From assembly GCA_016700155.1 (NCBI GenBank), contig CP065001.1, forward strand, positions 372,001 through 436,000: a stretch of 64,000 bases of DNA, given 5' to 3'. Under the pieces are notes generated by a model. It searched no databases, had not been told where the DNA came from, and was given only the letters and a program-made list of their open reading frames with translations. A program made the position numbers and the translations under genes. Positions 53,086 through 61,499 of the stretch are shown piece after piece; position 1 is the first letter of the stretch, and each line of letters begins with the position of its first letter. The stretch is from Ignavibacteriales bacterium (GTDB lineage: Bacteria > Bacteroidota > Ignavibacteria > Ignavibacteriales > Ignavibacteriaceae).

Positions 53086-53490
53086 ATGCTTACATACAAC
53101 CTTAACAAACTGTTCGCACAGCGTGCAATCAAAAACAAAATTGCTTTCCTTACAAAGAATGGCTTCGACAAACAAACCGCCGCCCGCATAATCAGGAATA
53201 AATTTTCAGCCCTCAAACTCACACAAATAGAAAAACTCTGCCTCGCGCTCCACTGCACTCCCAACGACATAATCCAATACACCCCCGATCCCCGACGACC
53301 AATCCCCAACCACCAATCCCCAACGACCAATCCCCAACCACCAATCCCCAACCACCCCCTTACAAAACTAATCCACCCCGGCATCCCCGAACAACTCGCA
53401 AACATAATAGACGACATCCCCATAGATAAACTCAACGACTTCACACAACAAATAAAAACACTAAAGACACAACTACTCAACAACACATAA
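53086..53490 (+). CDS. small HTH (XRE-like) protein of element 2
   Basis: A 134-aa homologue of the gene at 12032: ML-x-x-N-L start, LFAQRAIKNK, FLTKNGFDKQTAARIIRNKF (HTH), then LKLTQIEKLCLALHCTPNDI. Residues 66-87 are a Pro/Asn-rich linker made of translated 14-bp repeats (53297-53352). The C-terminal part (ANIIDDIPIDKLNDFTQQIK) is helical like the tail of copy 1. The ATG at 53086 has GGCAGGAGA six bases upstream; a TTG extension to 53008 would run into the array. The coding strand is almost depleted of G, the opposite of copy 1. DNA-binding function is inferred from the fold. Confidence 0.75.
   Translation: MLTYNLNKLFAQRAIKNKIAFLTKNGFDKQTAARIIRNKFSALKLTQIEKLCLALHCTPNDIIQYTPDPRRPIPNHQSPTTNPQPPIPNHPLTKLIHPGIPEQLANIIDDIPIDKLNDFTQQIKTLKTQLLNNT
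53297..53352. repeat. 14-bp tandem repeat inside HTH gene
   Basis: Four copies of SACCAATCCCCAAC (S is G or C alternately). Because 14 is not a multiple of 3, the peptide repeats every 42 bp (PIPNHQSPTTNPQP). Confidence 0.9.
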
Positions 53491-53537
53491 AAAATATTTT
53501 CACTAAGTTCACACAGTAAATTATCCGGAAAGAACTA

Positions 53538-54428
53538 ATGCCATACCTTGGTGAACTAAGCGCGCTTGCAACTGCATTCCTCTGGTCGGGAACATCACTT
53601 GCATTTTCATCAGCCGCAGAAAAAACAGGATCACTTCAGCTTAACATCAACAGGATGATTATGGCTTCGGTGCTTCTCATCTCTACGATACTTATAATGA
53701 ATTTCAGTTTTAATCTTTCATCATCACAATACACAAACCTTATCATTAGCGGTGTAATCGGACTTGTCATCGGTGATTCATTCTTATTTAAAGGGTACCG
53801 CTACATCGGCGCGAGAATAAGCATGCTGCTGATGGCATTATCACCGGCAATGTCAACATTGCTCGCATACATTTTTCTTGGTGAAAGAATTTCTTTTTTA
53901 GGTTTGATAGGAATATTCGTAACACTTGGCGGTATTGCATTGGTTGTGCTTGGAAAAGAAACTGATCCAAATGCAAAATATAAAATCACAACTGTGGGAC
54001 TGTTTTTTGGATTTATGGGAGCGCTTGGTCAATCAGCAGGACTTATCTTTGCCAAGTTCGCTTTTGAAGAAGGTGATATAAACGGATTTGTTGCAACATT
54101 CGTAAGAGTGTTTTCTTCGATATTGATTTTACTTCCTGCTGCATTACTTATTAAGCGATATAAAAATCCAATCAGACTTTATTCGAACAATAAATCCGCT
54201 TTCGGTGCAACACTGCTTGGGACTATACTTGGTCCATACCTTGGTATAACCTGCAGTTTAATTGCGGTTGCTAACACAAAGGTCGGAATAGCCGCAACAC
54301 TAATGTCAACAATGCCGATAATTATGCTGCCGATGCTGCGATATATTTACAAAGAGAAGTTAGACTGGCGGGCATATACCGGGGCTGTACTTGCAGTGGC
54401 TGGTGTTGCTATGTTATTTTTAAGGTGA
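53538..54428 (+). CDS. EamA/DMT-family transporter
   Basis: Ten membrane helices in two EamA repeats: residues 3-135 (LGELSALATAFLWSGTSLAF, LVIGDSFLFKGYRYIGARIS, IFLGERISFLGLIGIFVTLG) and 150-295 (TVGLFFGFMGALGQSAGLIF, GTILGPYLGITCSLIAVANT, YTGAVLAVAGVAMLFL). Inner-membrane exporter of unknown substrate. Lies just after element 2. Confidence 0.88.
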   Translation: MPYLGELSALATAFLWSGTSLAFSSAAEKTGSLQLNINRMIMASVLLISTILIMNFSFNLSSSQYTNLIISGVIGLVIGDSFLFKGYRYIGARISMLLMALSPAMSTLLAYIFLGERISFLGLIGIFVTLGGIALVVLGKETDPNAKYKITTVGLFFGFMGALGQSAGLIFAKFAFEEGDINGFVATFVRVFSSILILLPAALLIKRYKNPIRLYSNNKSAFGATLLGTILGPYLGITCSLIAVANTKVGIAATLMSTMPIIMLPMLRYIYKEKLDWRAYTGAVLAVAGVAMLFLR

Positions 54429-54442
54429 AGTCTTTAAGGCAA

Positions 54443-54470
54443 AAAGAATTTCACTGAGAAACACAGAGAA
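54443..54470. repeat. left inverted repeat of GxxExxY unit
   Basis: AAAGAATTTCACTGAGAAAC and following bases are repeated in inverted, slightly rearranged form at 54881-54928 on the other side of the GxxExxY gene. Confidence 0.75.
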
Positions 54471-54501
54471 TCCGCCGAGGCGGAACGGAGTTACACTGAG
54501 T

Positions 54502-54876
54502 TTATAACACATATCTTTTAAGACCATCTTTTAGTTTCGTTACGTTGAAATTAATCAATAGTCCAATCTTCTTTTCAGCAAATCTCATGTATGTTAATAT
54601 TTGTGCAGTATGAACTGGCGCGATTAAATCGATTGATTTTAATTCAACTACTACTTTGTTTTCGATCAGTAAATCCAATCTGTAACCACATTCAAGTTTA
54701 ATCTCTTTATAAACTACAGGAACAGCTTTTTGCCTCTCATAAAATAATTTTGATTTATCTAATTCATAACACAAACACTCTTCATAAGCTGATTCAAGTA
54801 ATCCCGGTCCAAGACTTTTGTGTACTTCAAGTGCACAGCCAATAATTTTTTGTGTTAATTCATTAAACTCTTCCAA
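54502..54876 (-). CDS. GxxExxY family protein
   Basis: Matches the GxxExxY family end to end: IIGCALEVHKSLGPGLLESAYEECL gives the name motif (GLLESAY), then VPVVYKEIKLECGYRLDLLI and VVVELKSIDLIAPVHTAQIL, which look like a PD-(D/E)xK nuclease-like core with an E-x-K (VVELK). Function unproven; the family is scattered as isolated copies in Bacteroidota and relatives. The start is TTG with GGAG six bases upstream, and the ribosome binding site lies inside the flanking repeat. The gene is bounded closely by inverted repeats on both sides. Confidence 0.85.
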   Translation of the reverse strand: MEEFNELTQKIIGCALEVHKSLGPGLLESAYEECLCYELDKSKLFYERQKAVPVVYKEIKLECGYRLDLLIENKVVVELKSIDLIAPVHTAQILTYMRFAEKKIGLLINFNVTKLKDGLKRYVL

Positions 54877-54880
54877 TTTT

Positions 54881-54928
54881 TCTCCGTGTTTCTCTGTGTC
54901 TTCTCAGTGGAACTCTGTGAAATTCTTT
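54881..54928. repeat. right inverted repeat of GxxExxY unit
   Basis: Reverse complement reads AAAGAATTTCACAGAGTTCC, then CACTGAGAAGACACAGAGAA, matching 54443-54500 with a shifted segment. It ends three bases before the kbl stop. Confidence 0.75.
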
Positions 54929-54931
54929 CTT

Positions 54932-56122
54932 TTAAATCCCAAGTTCCTTTTTCACTTCAATAAATTTCTCAACTGCAAAATCAAGATCGGCTTTTGTATG
55001 TGCCGCAGAAATCTGCACACGTATTCTCGCTGTTCCTTTTGGTACCACAGGAAAGAAGAAGCCGATCACATACACGCCTTTCTCAAGCATCTTCGCAGCG
55101 AACTTTTGCGACAGCGCTGCATCCCCGAACATAATTGGTACAATTGGATGAACACCCTTCTTTATTTCAAATCCTGCTTTAGAAATCTTTTCACGAAAAT
55201 ATTTTGTGTTCTCTTCAAGCTTGTCGCGTAAGTTTGTTGTTGAACTTAACATATCAAGAACTTTTATAGATGCTGCAACAATTGCCGGTGCAACTGTATT
55301 TGAAAAAAGATATGGTCGTGAACGTTGTCTTAATAAATCGATAAGTTCTTTTCTTCCGCTTGTGTAACCGCCGCTCGCACCGCCGAGTGCTTTGCCGAGA
55401 GTTCCGGTGATGATATCTATTCTTCCCATTACATCATTGTGTTCGTGAGTACCTTTACCATGTTTACCCATAAATCCAACTGCATGTGAATCATCAACCA
55501 TTGCCATTGTGTTATACTTGTCGGCAAGATCACAAATGCCTTTTAAGTTTGCGATGTAACCATCCATTGAAAACACGCCATCGGTAGCGATAAGAATGTG
55601 TCTGGCATTATTTGCCTTAGCTTCTTTTAATTTTTCTTCAAGATCATTCATATCATTGTTCTTGTAGCGATAACGTTGCGCTTTACACAAACGGATTCCG
55701 TCAATGATACTCGCGTGATTCAACTCATCACTTACAATTGCATCTTCTTCACCGAGAAGTGTTTCGAATAATCCGCCGTTAGCATCAAAGCAAGATGTGT
55801 AAAGGATTGTATCTTCTGTTCCAAGAAACTCGGTTATCTTTTGTTCAAGCTGTTTGTGAACATCCTGAGTTCCGCAGATAAACCTGACAGATGAAAGACC
55901 ATATCCCCAATGCTCAAAACTTTCTTTGGCAGCATTAATTATTTCGGGATTATCAGCAAGCCCGAGATAATTATTAGCGCACATATTTAAAACTTTCTGT
56001 CCACCTTTCACTTCAATATTTGCGCGTTGTGGCGAGGTGATGATACGTTCCTTCTTGAGCAAACCTTCGGATTCAATTTGTGAAAGAATGTCTGTGTAGT
56101 GTGATTTAATATTTATAAACAT
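54932..56122 (-). CDS. kbl: glycine C-acetyltransferase (2-amino-3-ketobutyrate CoA ligase)
   Basis: Converts 2-amino-3-oxobutyrate and CoA to glycine and acetyl-CoA, the second step of threonine breakdown. PLP alpha-oxoamine synthase family: GGQKVLNMCANNYLGLADNP, GYGLSSVRFICGTQDVHKQL, YTSCFDANGGLFETLLGEED, LNHASIIDGIRLCKAQRYRY, MVDDSHAVGFMGKHGKGTHE and ITGTLGKALGGASGG (PLP Lys). 396 aa. The ATG at 56122 has GGAGAC upstream; the frame extends to 56152 into the repeat. Its partner tdh lies upstream, separated by an orphan gene. Confidence 0.95.
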   Translation of the reverse strand: MFINIKSHYTDILSQIESEGLLKKERIITSPQRANIEVKGGQKVLNMCANNYLGLADNPEIINAAKESFEHWGYGLSSVRFICGTQDVHKQLEQKITEFLGTEDTILYTSCFDANGGLFETLLGEEDAIVSDELNHASIIDGIRLCKAQRYRYKNNDMNDLEEKLKEAKANNARHILIATDGVFSMDGYIANLKGICDLADKYNTMAMVDDSHAVGFMGKHGKGTHEHNDVMGRIDIITGTLGKALGGASGGYTSGRKELIDLLRQRSRPYLFSNTVAPAIVAASIKVLDMLSSTTNLRDKLEENTKYFREKISKAGFEIKKGVHPIVPIMFGDAALSQKFAAKMLEKGVYVIGFFFPVVPKGTARIRVQISAAHTKADLDFAVEKFIEVKKELGI

Positions 56123-56137
56123 TTTGTCTCCTATGTT

Positions 56138-56167
56138 CGATACTGGATACATGATGCTGGATTCTGG
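56138..56167. repeat. left inverted repeat flanking four-helix-bundle gene
   Basis: CGATACTGGATACATGATGC and following bases belong to the GATGCTGGATACTGG family; an inverted copy lies at 56626-56652. Confidence 0.75.
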
Positions 56168-56204
56168 TTAAATCAAGACAACATGTATAGCCAGTGTTAA
56201 TAAA

Positions 56205-56579
56205 TTATTTGTCGCTTAAATGTTCCTTATCAACTGATTGCAAAAAACGATTTAGCTTTTTACCTAACGTTTCAAGTTTAGAGTGAAGTTCATCGTACAA
56301 TACATTATCTGTAAGAGACATGGTTTCGAACAAAGTCTCGAGATGATCAATCGTTTCATCATTAGAAGCTAAAGCCATTGTTATAAACCGTATATAATCA
56401 CTTTTATAATTTCTTCTTCCGTATCCTTCTACAATATTTGACTTCACAGATTTACAGGATCTTCTGATTTGACTTCCTTCTTCATACATTTCAATTTTAG
56501 GTAATGCTAAAGTCATTTTATGAATCTCTATAACCAATTCTCTTGCAAGCTGCCATATTTCTAAATTCTTGTAACTCAT
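56205..56579 (-). CDS. four-helix-bundle protein (S23/IVS family)
   Basis: About 124 aa, all helical, with family motifs YKNLEIWQLARELVIEIHKM, LPKIEMYEEGSQIRRSCKSV, SNIVEGYGRRNYKSDYIRFI and the TIDHLETL helix. The family was first noted as ORFs in 23S rRNA intervening sequences and is related to diversity-generating-retroelement Avd proteins; its role as a free-standing gene is unknown. It splits kbl from tdh and is flanked by inverted interspersed repeats. The ATG at 56579 is preferred to a TTG at 56585. Confidence 0.88.
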   Translation of the reverse strand: MSYKNLEIWQLARELVIEIHKMTLALPKIEMYEEGSQIRRSCKSVKSNIVEGYGRRNYKSDYIRFITMALASNDETIDHLETLFETMSLTDNVLYDELHSKLETLGKKLNRFLQSVDKEHLSDK

Positions 56580-56625
56580 TTTCAATCATAAAGAATTGTT
56601 AAAATTTATTTCGATTCTCTTGTAG

Positions 56626-56652
56626 CTAGTATCCAGCAACCTGCATCCAGAC
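56626..56652. repeat. right inverted repeat flanking four-helix-bundle gene
   Basis: CTAGTATCCAGCAACCTGCA and following bases are the inverted counterpart of 56138-56167. It ends at the tdh stop codon. Confidence 0.75.
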
Positions 56653-57687
56653 TCACTCCCAATCCAGCACAACTTTACCTGAATTCCCAGACTTCATTAT
56701 CTCAAAGCCTTCAAGGTAATTGTCAATCTTATAGCGGTGTGTGATAATTGTATTGAGGTTAAGTCCGCTTTGAACCATTGCCTGCATCTTGAACCAGGTT
56801 TCAAACATCATTCGTCCGTAAATACCGCGAATGGTAAGACCATTGAATATAACCTTGTTCCAGTTGATTGCTGCTTTCTCAGGAAGAATACCAAGCAGAG
56901 CCATTTTGCCGCCGTGGTACATTACATCAATCATATCATTAAATGCGTAAGGACTACCGCTCATCTCAAGTCCGACATCAAAACCTCCAACCATCCCAAG
57001 GTCTTTCATTACGTCACTCAGTTTTTCTTCTTTGATGTTAACTGCTCTCGTAACGCCGACTTTCTTTGCAAGGTCTAACCTGTAAGGATTCATATCAGTG
57101 ATAACAATATTTCTTGCGCCTGAATGTTTAACAACAGCGGCAGCCATAATACCTATAGGTCCCGCGCCTGTTATCAATACATCTTCACCAAGTACGTCGA
57201 ATGCTAATGCCGTATGTACTGCATTTCCAAGCGGATCAAATATTGAAAAATATTCTTTGGGAAGTTTTGGATCGCAATGCCAGATATTTGATACAGGAAT
57301 TACAAGATATTCCGCGAAACATCCGGGACGGTTAACACCAACACCTTTTGTATTCGGGCAAAGATGTCCGCGACCTTCACGGCAGTTGCGGCATGTTCCG
57401 CAAACAATGTGACCTTCACCGCTTACAAGTTCTCCGACTTTTACATCGTGAACGTTGCTGCCAAATGCTTCGACGATTCCCACATACTCGTGTCCGACAT
57501 GCATTGGAACCGGAATTGTTTTTTGAGCCCATTCATCCCAGTTATAGATGTGAATATCAGTTCCGCATATAGATGTTTTTTGAATTTTTATCAGCACATC
57601 ATTCGGACCGTATTCGGGAACAGGAACTTCATCCATCCAGATTCCCGGCTTTGCATATTTTTTTACGAGTGCTTTCATCTTTTGCAT
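56653..57687 (-). CDS. tdh: L-threonine 3-dehydrogenase
   Basis: Zinc-dependent medium-chain dehydrogenase that oxidises threonine to 2-amino-3-oxobutyrate, substrate of Kbl. Features: KTSICGTDIHIYNWDEWAQ and GHEYVG (catalytic zinc Cys/His/Glu), CGTCRNCREGRGHLC (structural zinc), VLITGAGPIGIMAAAVVKHS (NAD Rossmann motif), ITDMNPYRLDLAKKVG. 344 aa, standard. An AAAGGAA site precedes the start. kbl follows downstream after the inserted four-helix-bundle gene. Confidence 0.95.
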   Translation of the reverse strand: MQKMKALVKKYAKPGIWMDEVPVPEYGPNDVLIKIQKTSICGTDIHIYNWDEWAQKTIPVPMHVGHEYVGIVEAFGSNVHDVKVGELVSGEGHIVCGTCRNCREGRGHLCPNTKGVGVNRPGCFAEYLVIPVSNIWHCDPKLPKEYFSIFDPLGNAVHTALAFDVLGEDVLITGAGPIGIMAAAVVKHSGARNIVITDMNPYRLDLAKKVGVTRAVNIKEEKLSDVMKDLGMVGGFDVGLEMSGSPYAFNDMIDVMYHGGKMALLGILPEKAAINWNKVIFNGLTIRGIYGRMMFETWFKMQAMVQSGLNLNTIITHRYKIDNYLEGFEIMKSGNSGKVVLDWE

Positions 57688-58045
57688 AATAATTTCCTTT
57701 TAGAAATGTGTTTGGTGAGAGTCATTTTCTAATTCATACTTAAATAAAATTTACTTTACAAAATTAGAGATAAGGCGGACAAAGGACAAACGGGATTTAA
57801 ATACAGTTAGACTTTCTTATTTAGGCAATCTAAATGAATTTTTCTGGTAAGCGGCTTTAATTATTTATAAATACCTAATGTTGACAGTTGACACAAATTA
57901 ACTGATTGAATGAAATTTATTTATTCATACTAATAATTTTAAATAATTACTCTATTGTAAATGGATAGAATTAATCTGTAAGTTTGATCGACAAATATTA
58001 CTTCTTGTAATCTTTATATTTTAAAATTTTTTTTCGGAGTCTTAA
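57688..58045. other. divergent intergenic region
   Basis: AT-rich, about 360 bp, without repeats; carries the promoters of tdh and the metallopeptidase gene. Confidence 0.5.
57955..57986 (+). promoter_or_regulatory. candidate Bacteroidota-type promoter
   Basis: TTG at 57955 and TAAGTTTG at 57979 (21 nt apart) fit the -33/-7 pattern, about 60 bp before the metallopeptidase start. Confidence 0.45.
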
Positions 58046-61000
58046 ATGGTTAAAAGTATCTTCAGACATTTTGGATTCGTTCTGATCGTTATGTTGTTTG
58101 CGTATAATTTTTCTTATTCGCAGAAACCTGTTCAGAACAGGTCATTAATAATTAACCCTGACGTACAGGAAAATAGTATTGTCCGGAATAACATCAGATA
58201 TGATGTGAATTCAGGAATTCCTGTAGCTTTATACAAACCGGATTATGCGGTTACACCTGCTTTACCCAGGCAAATGGCTGAGCAATATCTTTTTGAAAAC
58301 GCTCAAATATTAAAAATTAAAAGTGATCTTAGCGACCTTCGGTATGTAACTACAACGGAAACCAGGGCAGGGTATCACATTCACTTTGCTCAATATATTG
58401 GAGATTATCCTGTTTACAATTCTACAATAAACGTTACGATTAATAGTAACAACCAAGTCATTTTCGTAATGAATGGTTACAAAGTTTCGTATGATACTAA
58501 AGAATCACCTGACCTTTCAACTTTAAATATCTCAGCACAGGATGCTCTGGCATCAGCCAAACAATATCTAGGAGTATCCAGCTCAATAGAGCTTGAAAAA
58601 TCACAAACGGTAGTCTATTTCAACAAAGGTCAGTTTACACTTGCGCAACTTGTAAATATAGTACCGAAAGAAGGTGTATACGGTGACTGGGAAGTTATGG
58701 TAAATGCTCAATCGGGCGAAATTTTTAGAGTTGTCGATAAATCCTGCTATCATAAAGATGGTCCCGATAATCCAAATCTAGTAAACGGGACCGGATACGT
58801 ATTTGATCCGGATCCAATCACTCATGCAAGAACATCCTATGGAACAGCAGGTTTTGTTGACAATAATGACCTCGATTCGGATTCGCTTACTGCCCACCGT
58901 GAGTTCAGAGTTTTAAATGATATTACATTTGAGGGCGGAGTATATTCTTTAAAAGGTCCATATGCGGAGATAGTGGATTTTGAATCTCCATTTACCGGAC
59001 TCCACACAAGTGCAACAAGTGAATTCCATTATACAAGGAGCAGCGATAATTTTGAAGCTGTAAATGTTTACTTTCTTATTGATGCTTCAATGAGATGGAT
59101 TAATGATTCATTAGGCATTACTTTACACCCATTCCAATATACAGGTGGTGTACGTGTTGATCCTCATGGATTAAGCGGTGATGATAACTCTCACTATATA
59201 CCTTCAACCGGACAACTGGCATTCGGGGATGGCGGCGTTGATGATGCTGAAGATGTTGGTGTTGTGTTACACGAATTAGGTCACGGTATTCATGACTGGT
59301 TAACCGCCGGCTCACTTTCACAGGTTCAGGGATTAAGCGAAGGATGTGGAGATTACTGGACCACATCATATATCAGAGGCAAAGGAATACTAACTCCATC
59401 GCACCCAGCCTACTTCTGGGTATTTGTTTGGGATGGACATAATCCATTCTGGGCCGGACGTATTGTTAATTACACTGCTCACTATCCTCAGGGTTTAACC
59501 GGTACCATTCATACTGATGGTCAGATGTGGGCTTCATCATTAATGTCGATCTGGGATCTTATAGGTAAAGAAGCTACGGATACGGATTTTCTTGAAGCAC
59601 TTGCAATGACAAACAGCAGTTCAAACCAGCAGGATGCAGCAAATGCATTTATTGCCGCCGACCAGACGGTTTACAGCGGAAGCCACCTTGCTCAAATCAT
59701 TCCCGTATTTGCAGACCGGGGATATATTGAGGGCCCTATCACTCCTGATTTTACGGCAAACATAACTTCAGGAAATGCACCGCTGACAGTTCAGTTTACA
59801 GATTTATCAATCGGACAGCCTAACCCGATTACCTCCTGGCAGTGGGATTTTAATAATGACGGAGTTGTTGATGCAACTGTTGAAGACCCGCAATGGACTT
59901 ACACTAACTTCGGAGTTTTTACTGTTAAGCTTACTGTTTCAGACGGCACAAATTTCGCGACAAAAACAAAAGTTGATTACATAAATGTCACAGATCCTAA
60001 CCAGGTTACTGATACACTTTTTTCGGACAAGTTTGAAAGCGGAACAGGCGCATGGACTATCACTAACAATGGTGGAGCCTGCGTTTGGGAAATCTTTACC
60101 CCGCCTTACCCGAATACGTATACGTTACCCGCAGCATCATCAGGAGGAGTATTCTCTGCCGAATCTGATGATTGCGGCAGTAATACAACAATGAATACAA
60201 CGTCAATGATCACGCAAACATTTAATTGCAGTAACTACCCGTTAGTTGTTATTCATTTTGATAACGACTGGAGAATTCTGGATGCACAGGACGAAGCTCA
60301 TCTTGAAATCAGCACAGATGGCGGAACCACCTGGACAGGTGTTTGGGACCAGGTTGGTGTTGATGTTAGAAATACACATGAATCAATCAATATCAGTCAG
60401 CTTGCCGCGGGTCAATCTAATGTTAAAATCAGGCTAAGATCAGTTCAACCCGGATGGGACTGGTGGTGGACTGTTGACAACTTTGCAGTTTTAGGTACAT
60501 ATGTTACACCTGTTGAATTAACATCATTCTCAGCTTCAGCTAATGATGATGTTGTGATGTTAAGCTGGTCAACTGCTACTGAAACCAACAACAATGGTTT
60601 CGAAGTTGAAAGAAAATCAATTGATAATGAATTCCAGAAAGTCGGATTTGTTGAAGGTTACGGTACAACAACACAGGCGAAGCTTTATTCATTTGTCGAT
60701 TCAAAAGTACCGGCAGGAAGATATTCTTACAGGTTGAAACAAATCGACTTTGACGGAACATATGAGTATTCACCGGAAGTTGAAGTGAAAGTAAAAGTTC
60801 CTTATGTTTATTCACTTGAACAAAACTATCCGAATCCTTTTAATCCAACCACAAAAATAAGTTATTCAATTCCTGAAGAAGGATTTGTTACACTTGCAAT
60901 TTATAACCTGCTTGGTGAAAAGGTTGCTACATTAATTAATGAAACGCAAAAAGCCGGCAGGTATGATGTGAAATTCCAACCGGAAAATCTTTCAAGCGGA

Positions 61001-61066
61001 ATGTACGTCTACAGGTTGGAAACAAAGAACTTTACCGCATCGAAAAAATTTGTGCTGATGAAGTAA
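58046..61066 (+). CDS. T9SS-secreted zinc metallopeptidase (M4/M36-like) with PKD domain
   Basis: 1006 aa. Signal peptide 1-25; FTP/PepSY-type propeptide about 60-230 (YHIHFAQYIGDYPVYNSTIN, GDWEVMVNAQSGEIFRVVDK). Catalytic domain about 240-560 with GVVLHELGHGIHDWL (HExxH, about residue 410) and downstream GLSEGCGDYWTTSYI (third ligand Glu). A PKD domain at about 572-650 (PDFTANITSGNAPLTVQFTD, WQWDFNNDGVVD), then a jelly-roll of the MAM/CUB-like kind (660-815) and a T9SS sorting domain (NYPNPFNPTTK, ending KKFVLMK). It should be an extracellular protein-degrading enzyme. CGGAG site upstream; terminator downstream. Confidence 0.9.
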   Translation: MVKSIFRHFGFVLIVMLFAYNFSYSQKPVQNRSLIINPDVQENSIVRNNIRYDVNSGIPVALYKPDYAVTPALPRQMAEQYLFENAQILKIKSDLSDLRYVTTTETRAGYHIHFAQYIGDYPVYNSTINVTINSNNQVIFVMNGYKVSYDTKESPDLSTLNISAQDALASAKQYLGVSSSIELEKSQTVVYFNKGQFTLAQLVNIVPKEGVYGDWEVMVNAQSGEIFRVVDKSCYHKDGPDNPNLVNGTGYVFDPDPITHARTSYGTAGFVDNNDLDSDSLTAHREFRVLNDITFEGGVYSLKGPYAEIVDFESPFTGLHTSATSEFHYTRSSDNFEAVNVYFLIDASMRWINDSLGITLHPFQYTGGVRVDPHGLSGDDNSHYIPSTGQLAFGDGGVDDAEDVGVVLHELGHGIHDWLTAGSLSQVQGLSEGCGDYWTTSYIRGKGILTPSHPAYFWVFVWDGHNPFWAGRIVNYTAHYPQGLTGTIHTDGQMWASSLMSIWDLIGKEATDTDFLEALAMTNSSSNQQDAANAFIAADQTVYSGSHLAQIIPVFADRGYIEGPITPDFTANITSGNAPLTVQFTDLSIGQPNPITSWQWDFNNDGVVDATVEDPQWTYTNFGVFTVKLTVSDGTNFATKTKVDYINVTDPNQVTDTLFSDKFESGTGAWTITNNGGACVWEIFTPPYPNTYTLPAASSGGVFSAESDDCGSNTTMNTTSMITQTFNCSNYPLVVIHFDNDWRILDAQDEAHLEISTDGGTTWTGVWDQVGVDVRNTHESINISQLAAGQSNVKIRLRSVQPGWDWWWTVDNFAVLGTYVTPVELTSFSASANDDVVMLSWSTATETNNNGFEVERKSIDNEFQKVGFVEGYGTTTQAKLYSFVDSKVPAGRYSYRLKQIDFDGTYEYSPEVEVKVKVPYVYSLEQNYPNPFNPTTKISYSIPEEGFVTLAIYNLLGEKVATLINETQKAGRYDVKFQPENLSSGMYVYRLETKNFTASKKFVLMK

Positions 61067-61106
61067 TGAAGTTGATGGTATTTTACCCAAAGTAAAATAT
61101 GAATCT

Positions 61107-61136
61107 AAAGGCGATCAGGAATGGTCGCCTTTTTTA
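61107..61136 (+). terminator. intrinsic terminator
   Basis: AAAGGCGA pairs with TCGCCTTT, followed by a T-run, about 40 bp after the metallopeptidase stop. Confidence 0.88.
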
Positions 61137-61269
61137 TTGGGCTATTGTCAAATCAACTTGCTTCAGGCCGGGAGATATCACTAATCCCAAGTACTTCAAA
61201 AATTAAAACTTGTACCCCGCAGGTGGAATCGCTGATCTTATCTAGTTAAGGAGTTTTGAGTTTACAAAG

Positions 61270-61479
61270 AGTACATTCTGATTCAAGTTTAGTACATTCC
61301 CGTTCACACTGAGCACATTTCCATTCTCGTTTAATACATTTCTATACACATCGAGTACATTCTCATTCACGTTAAGAACATTCCCGTTCAGATTAAATAC
61401 ATTCCTGTTCACGTTGAGTACATATCTGTTCACATTCAGTACGTATCCATTCACATATCATACATACATAAAGAAATTT
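61270..61479. repeat. 21-bp tandem array, 10 units (array 3)
   Basis: Ten head-to-tail 21-bp units; most begin AGTACATT or AATACATT and continue with a C-rich variable core and TTCAC. The first unit differs from the first unit of array 1 at one position only. The array ends 20 bp before the ATG at 61500 (about 52 bp before the position matching the copy 1 start). Confidence 0.93.
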
Positions 61480-61499
61480 TTTTTGTTTTTGTTGAATAA

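Noticed and set aside
56205..56579. Diversity-generating retroelement accessory (Avd)
   Set aside because: Fold relation exists, but there is no reverse transcriptase, template repeat or variable repeat nearby.
61242..61454. Antisense 70-codon ORF as a gene
   Set aside because: Same reason: a seven-codon period read from repeat DNA.
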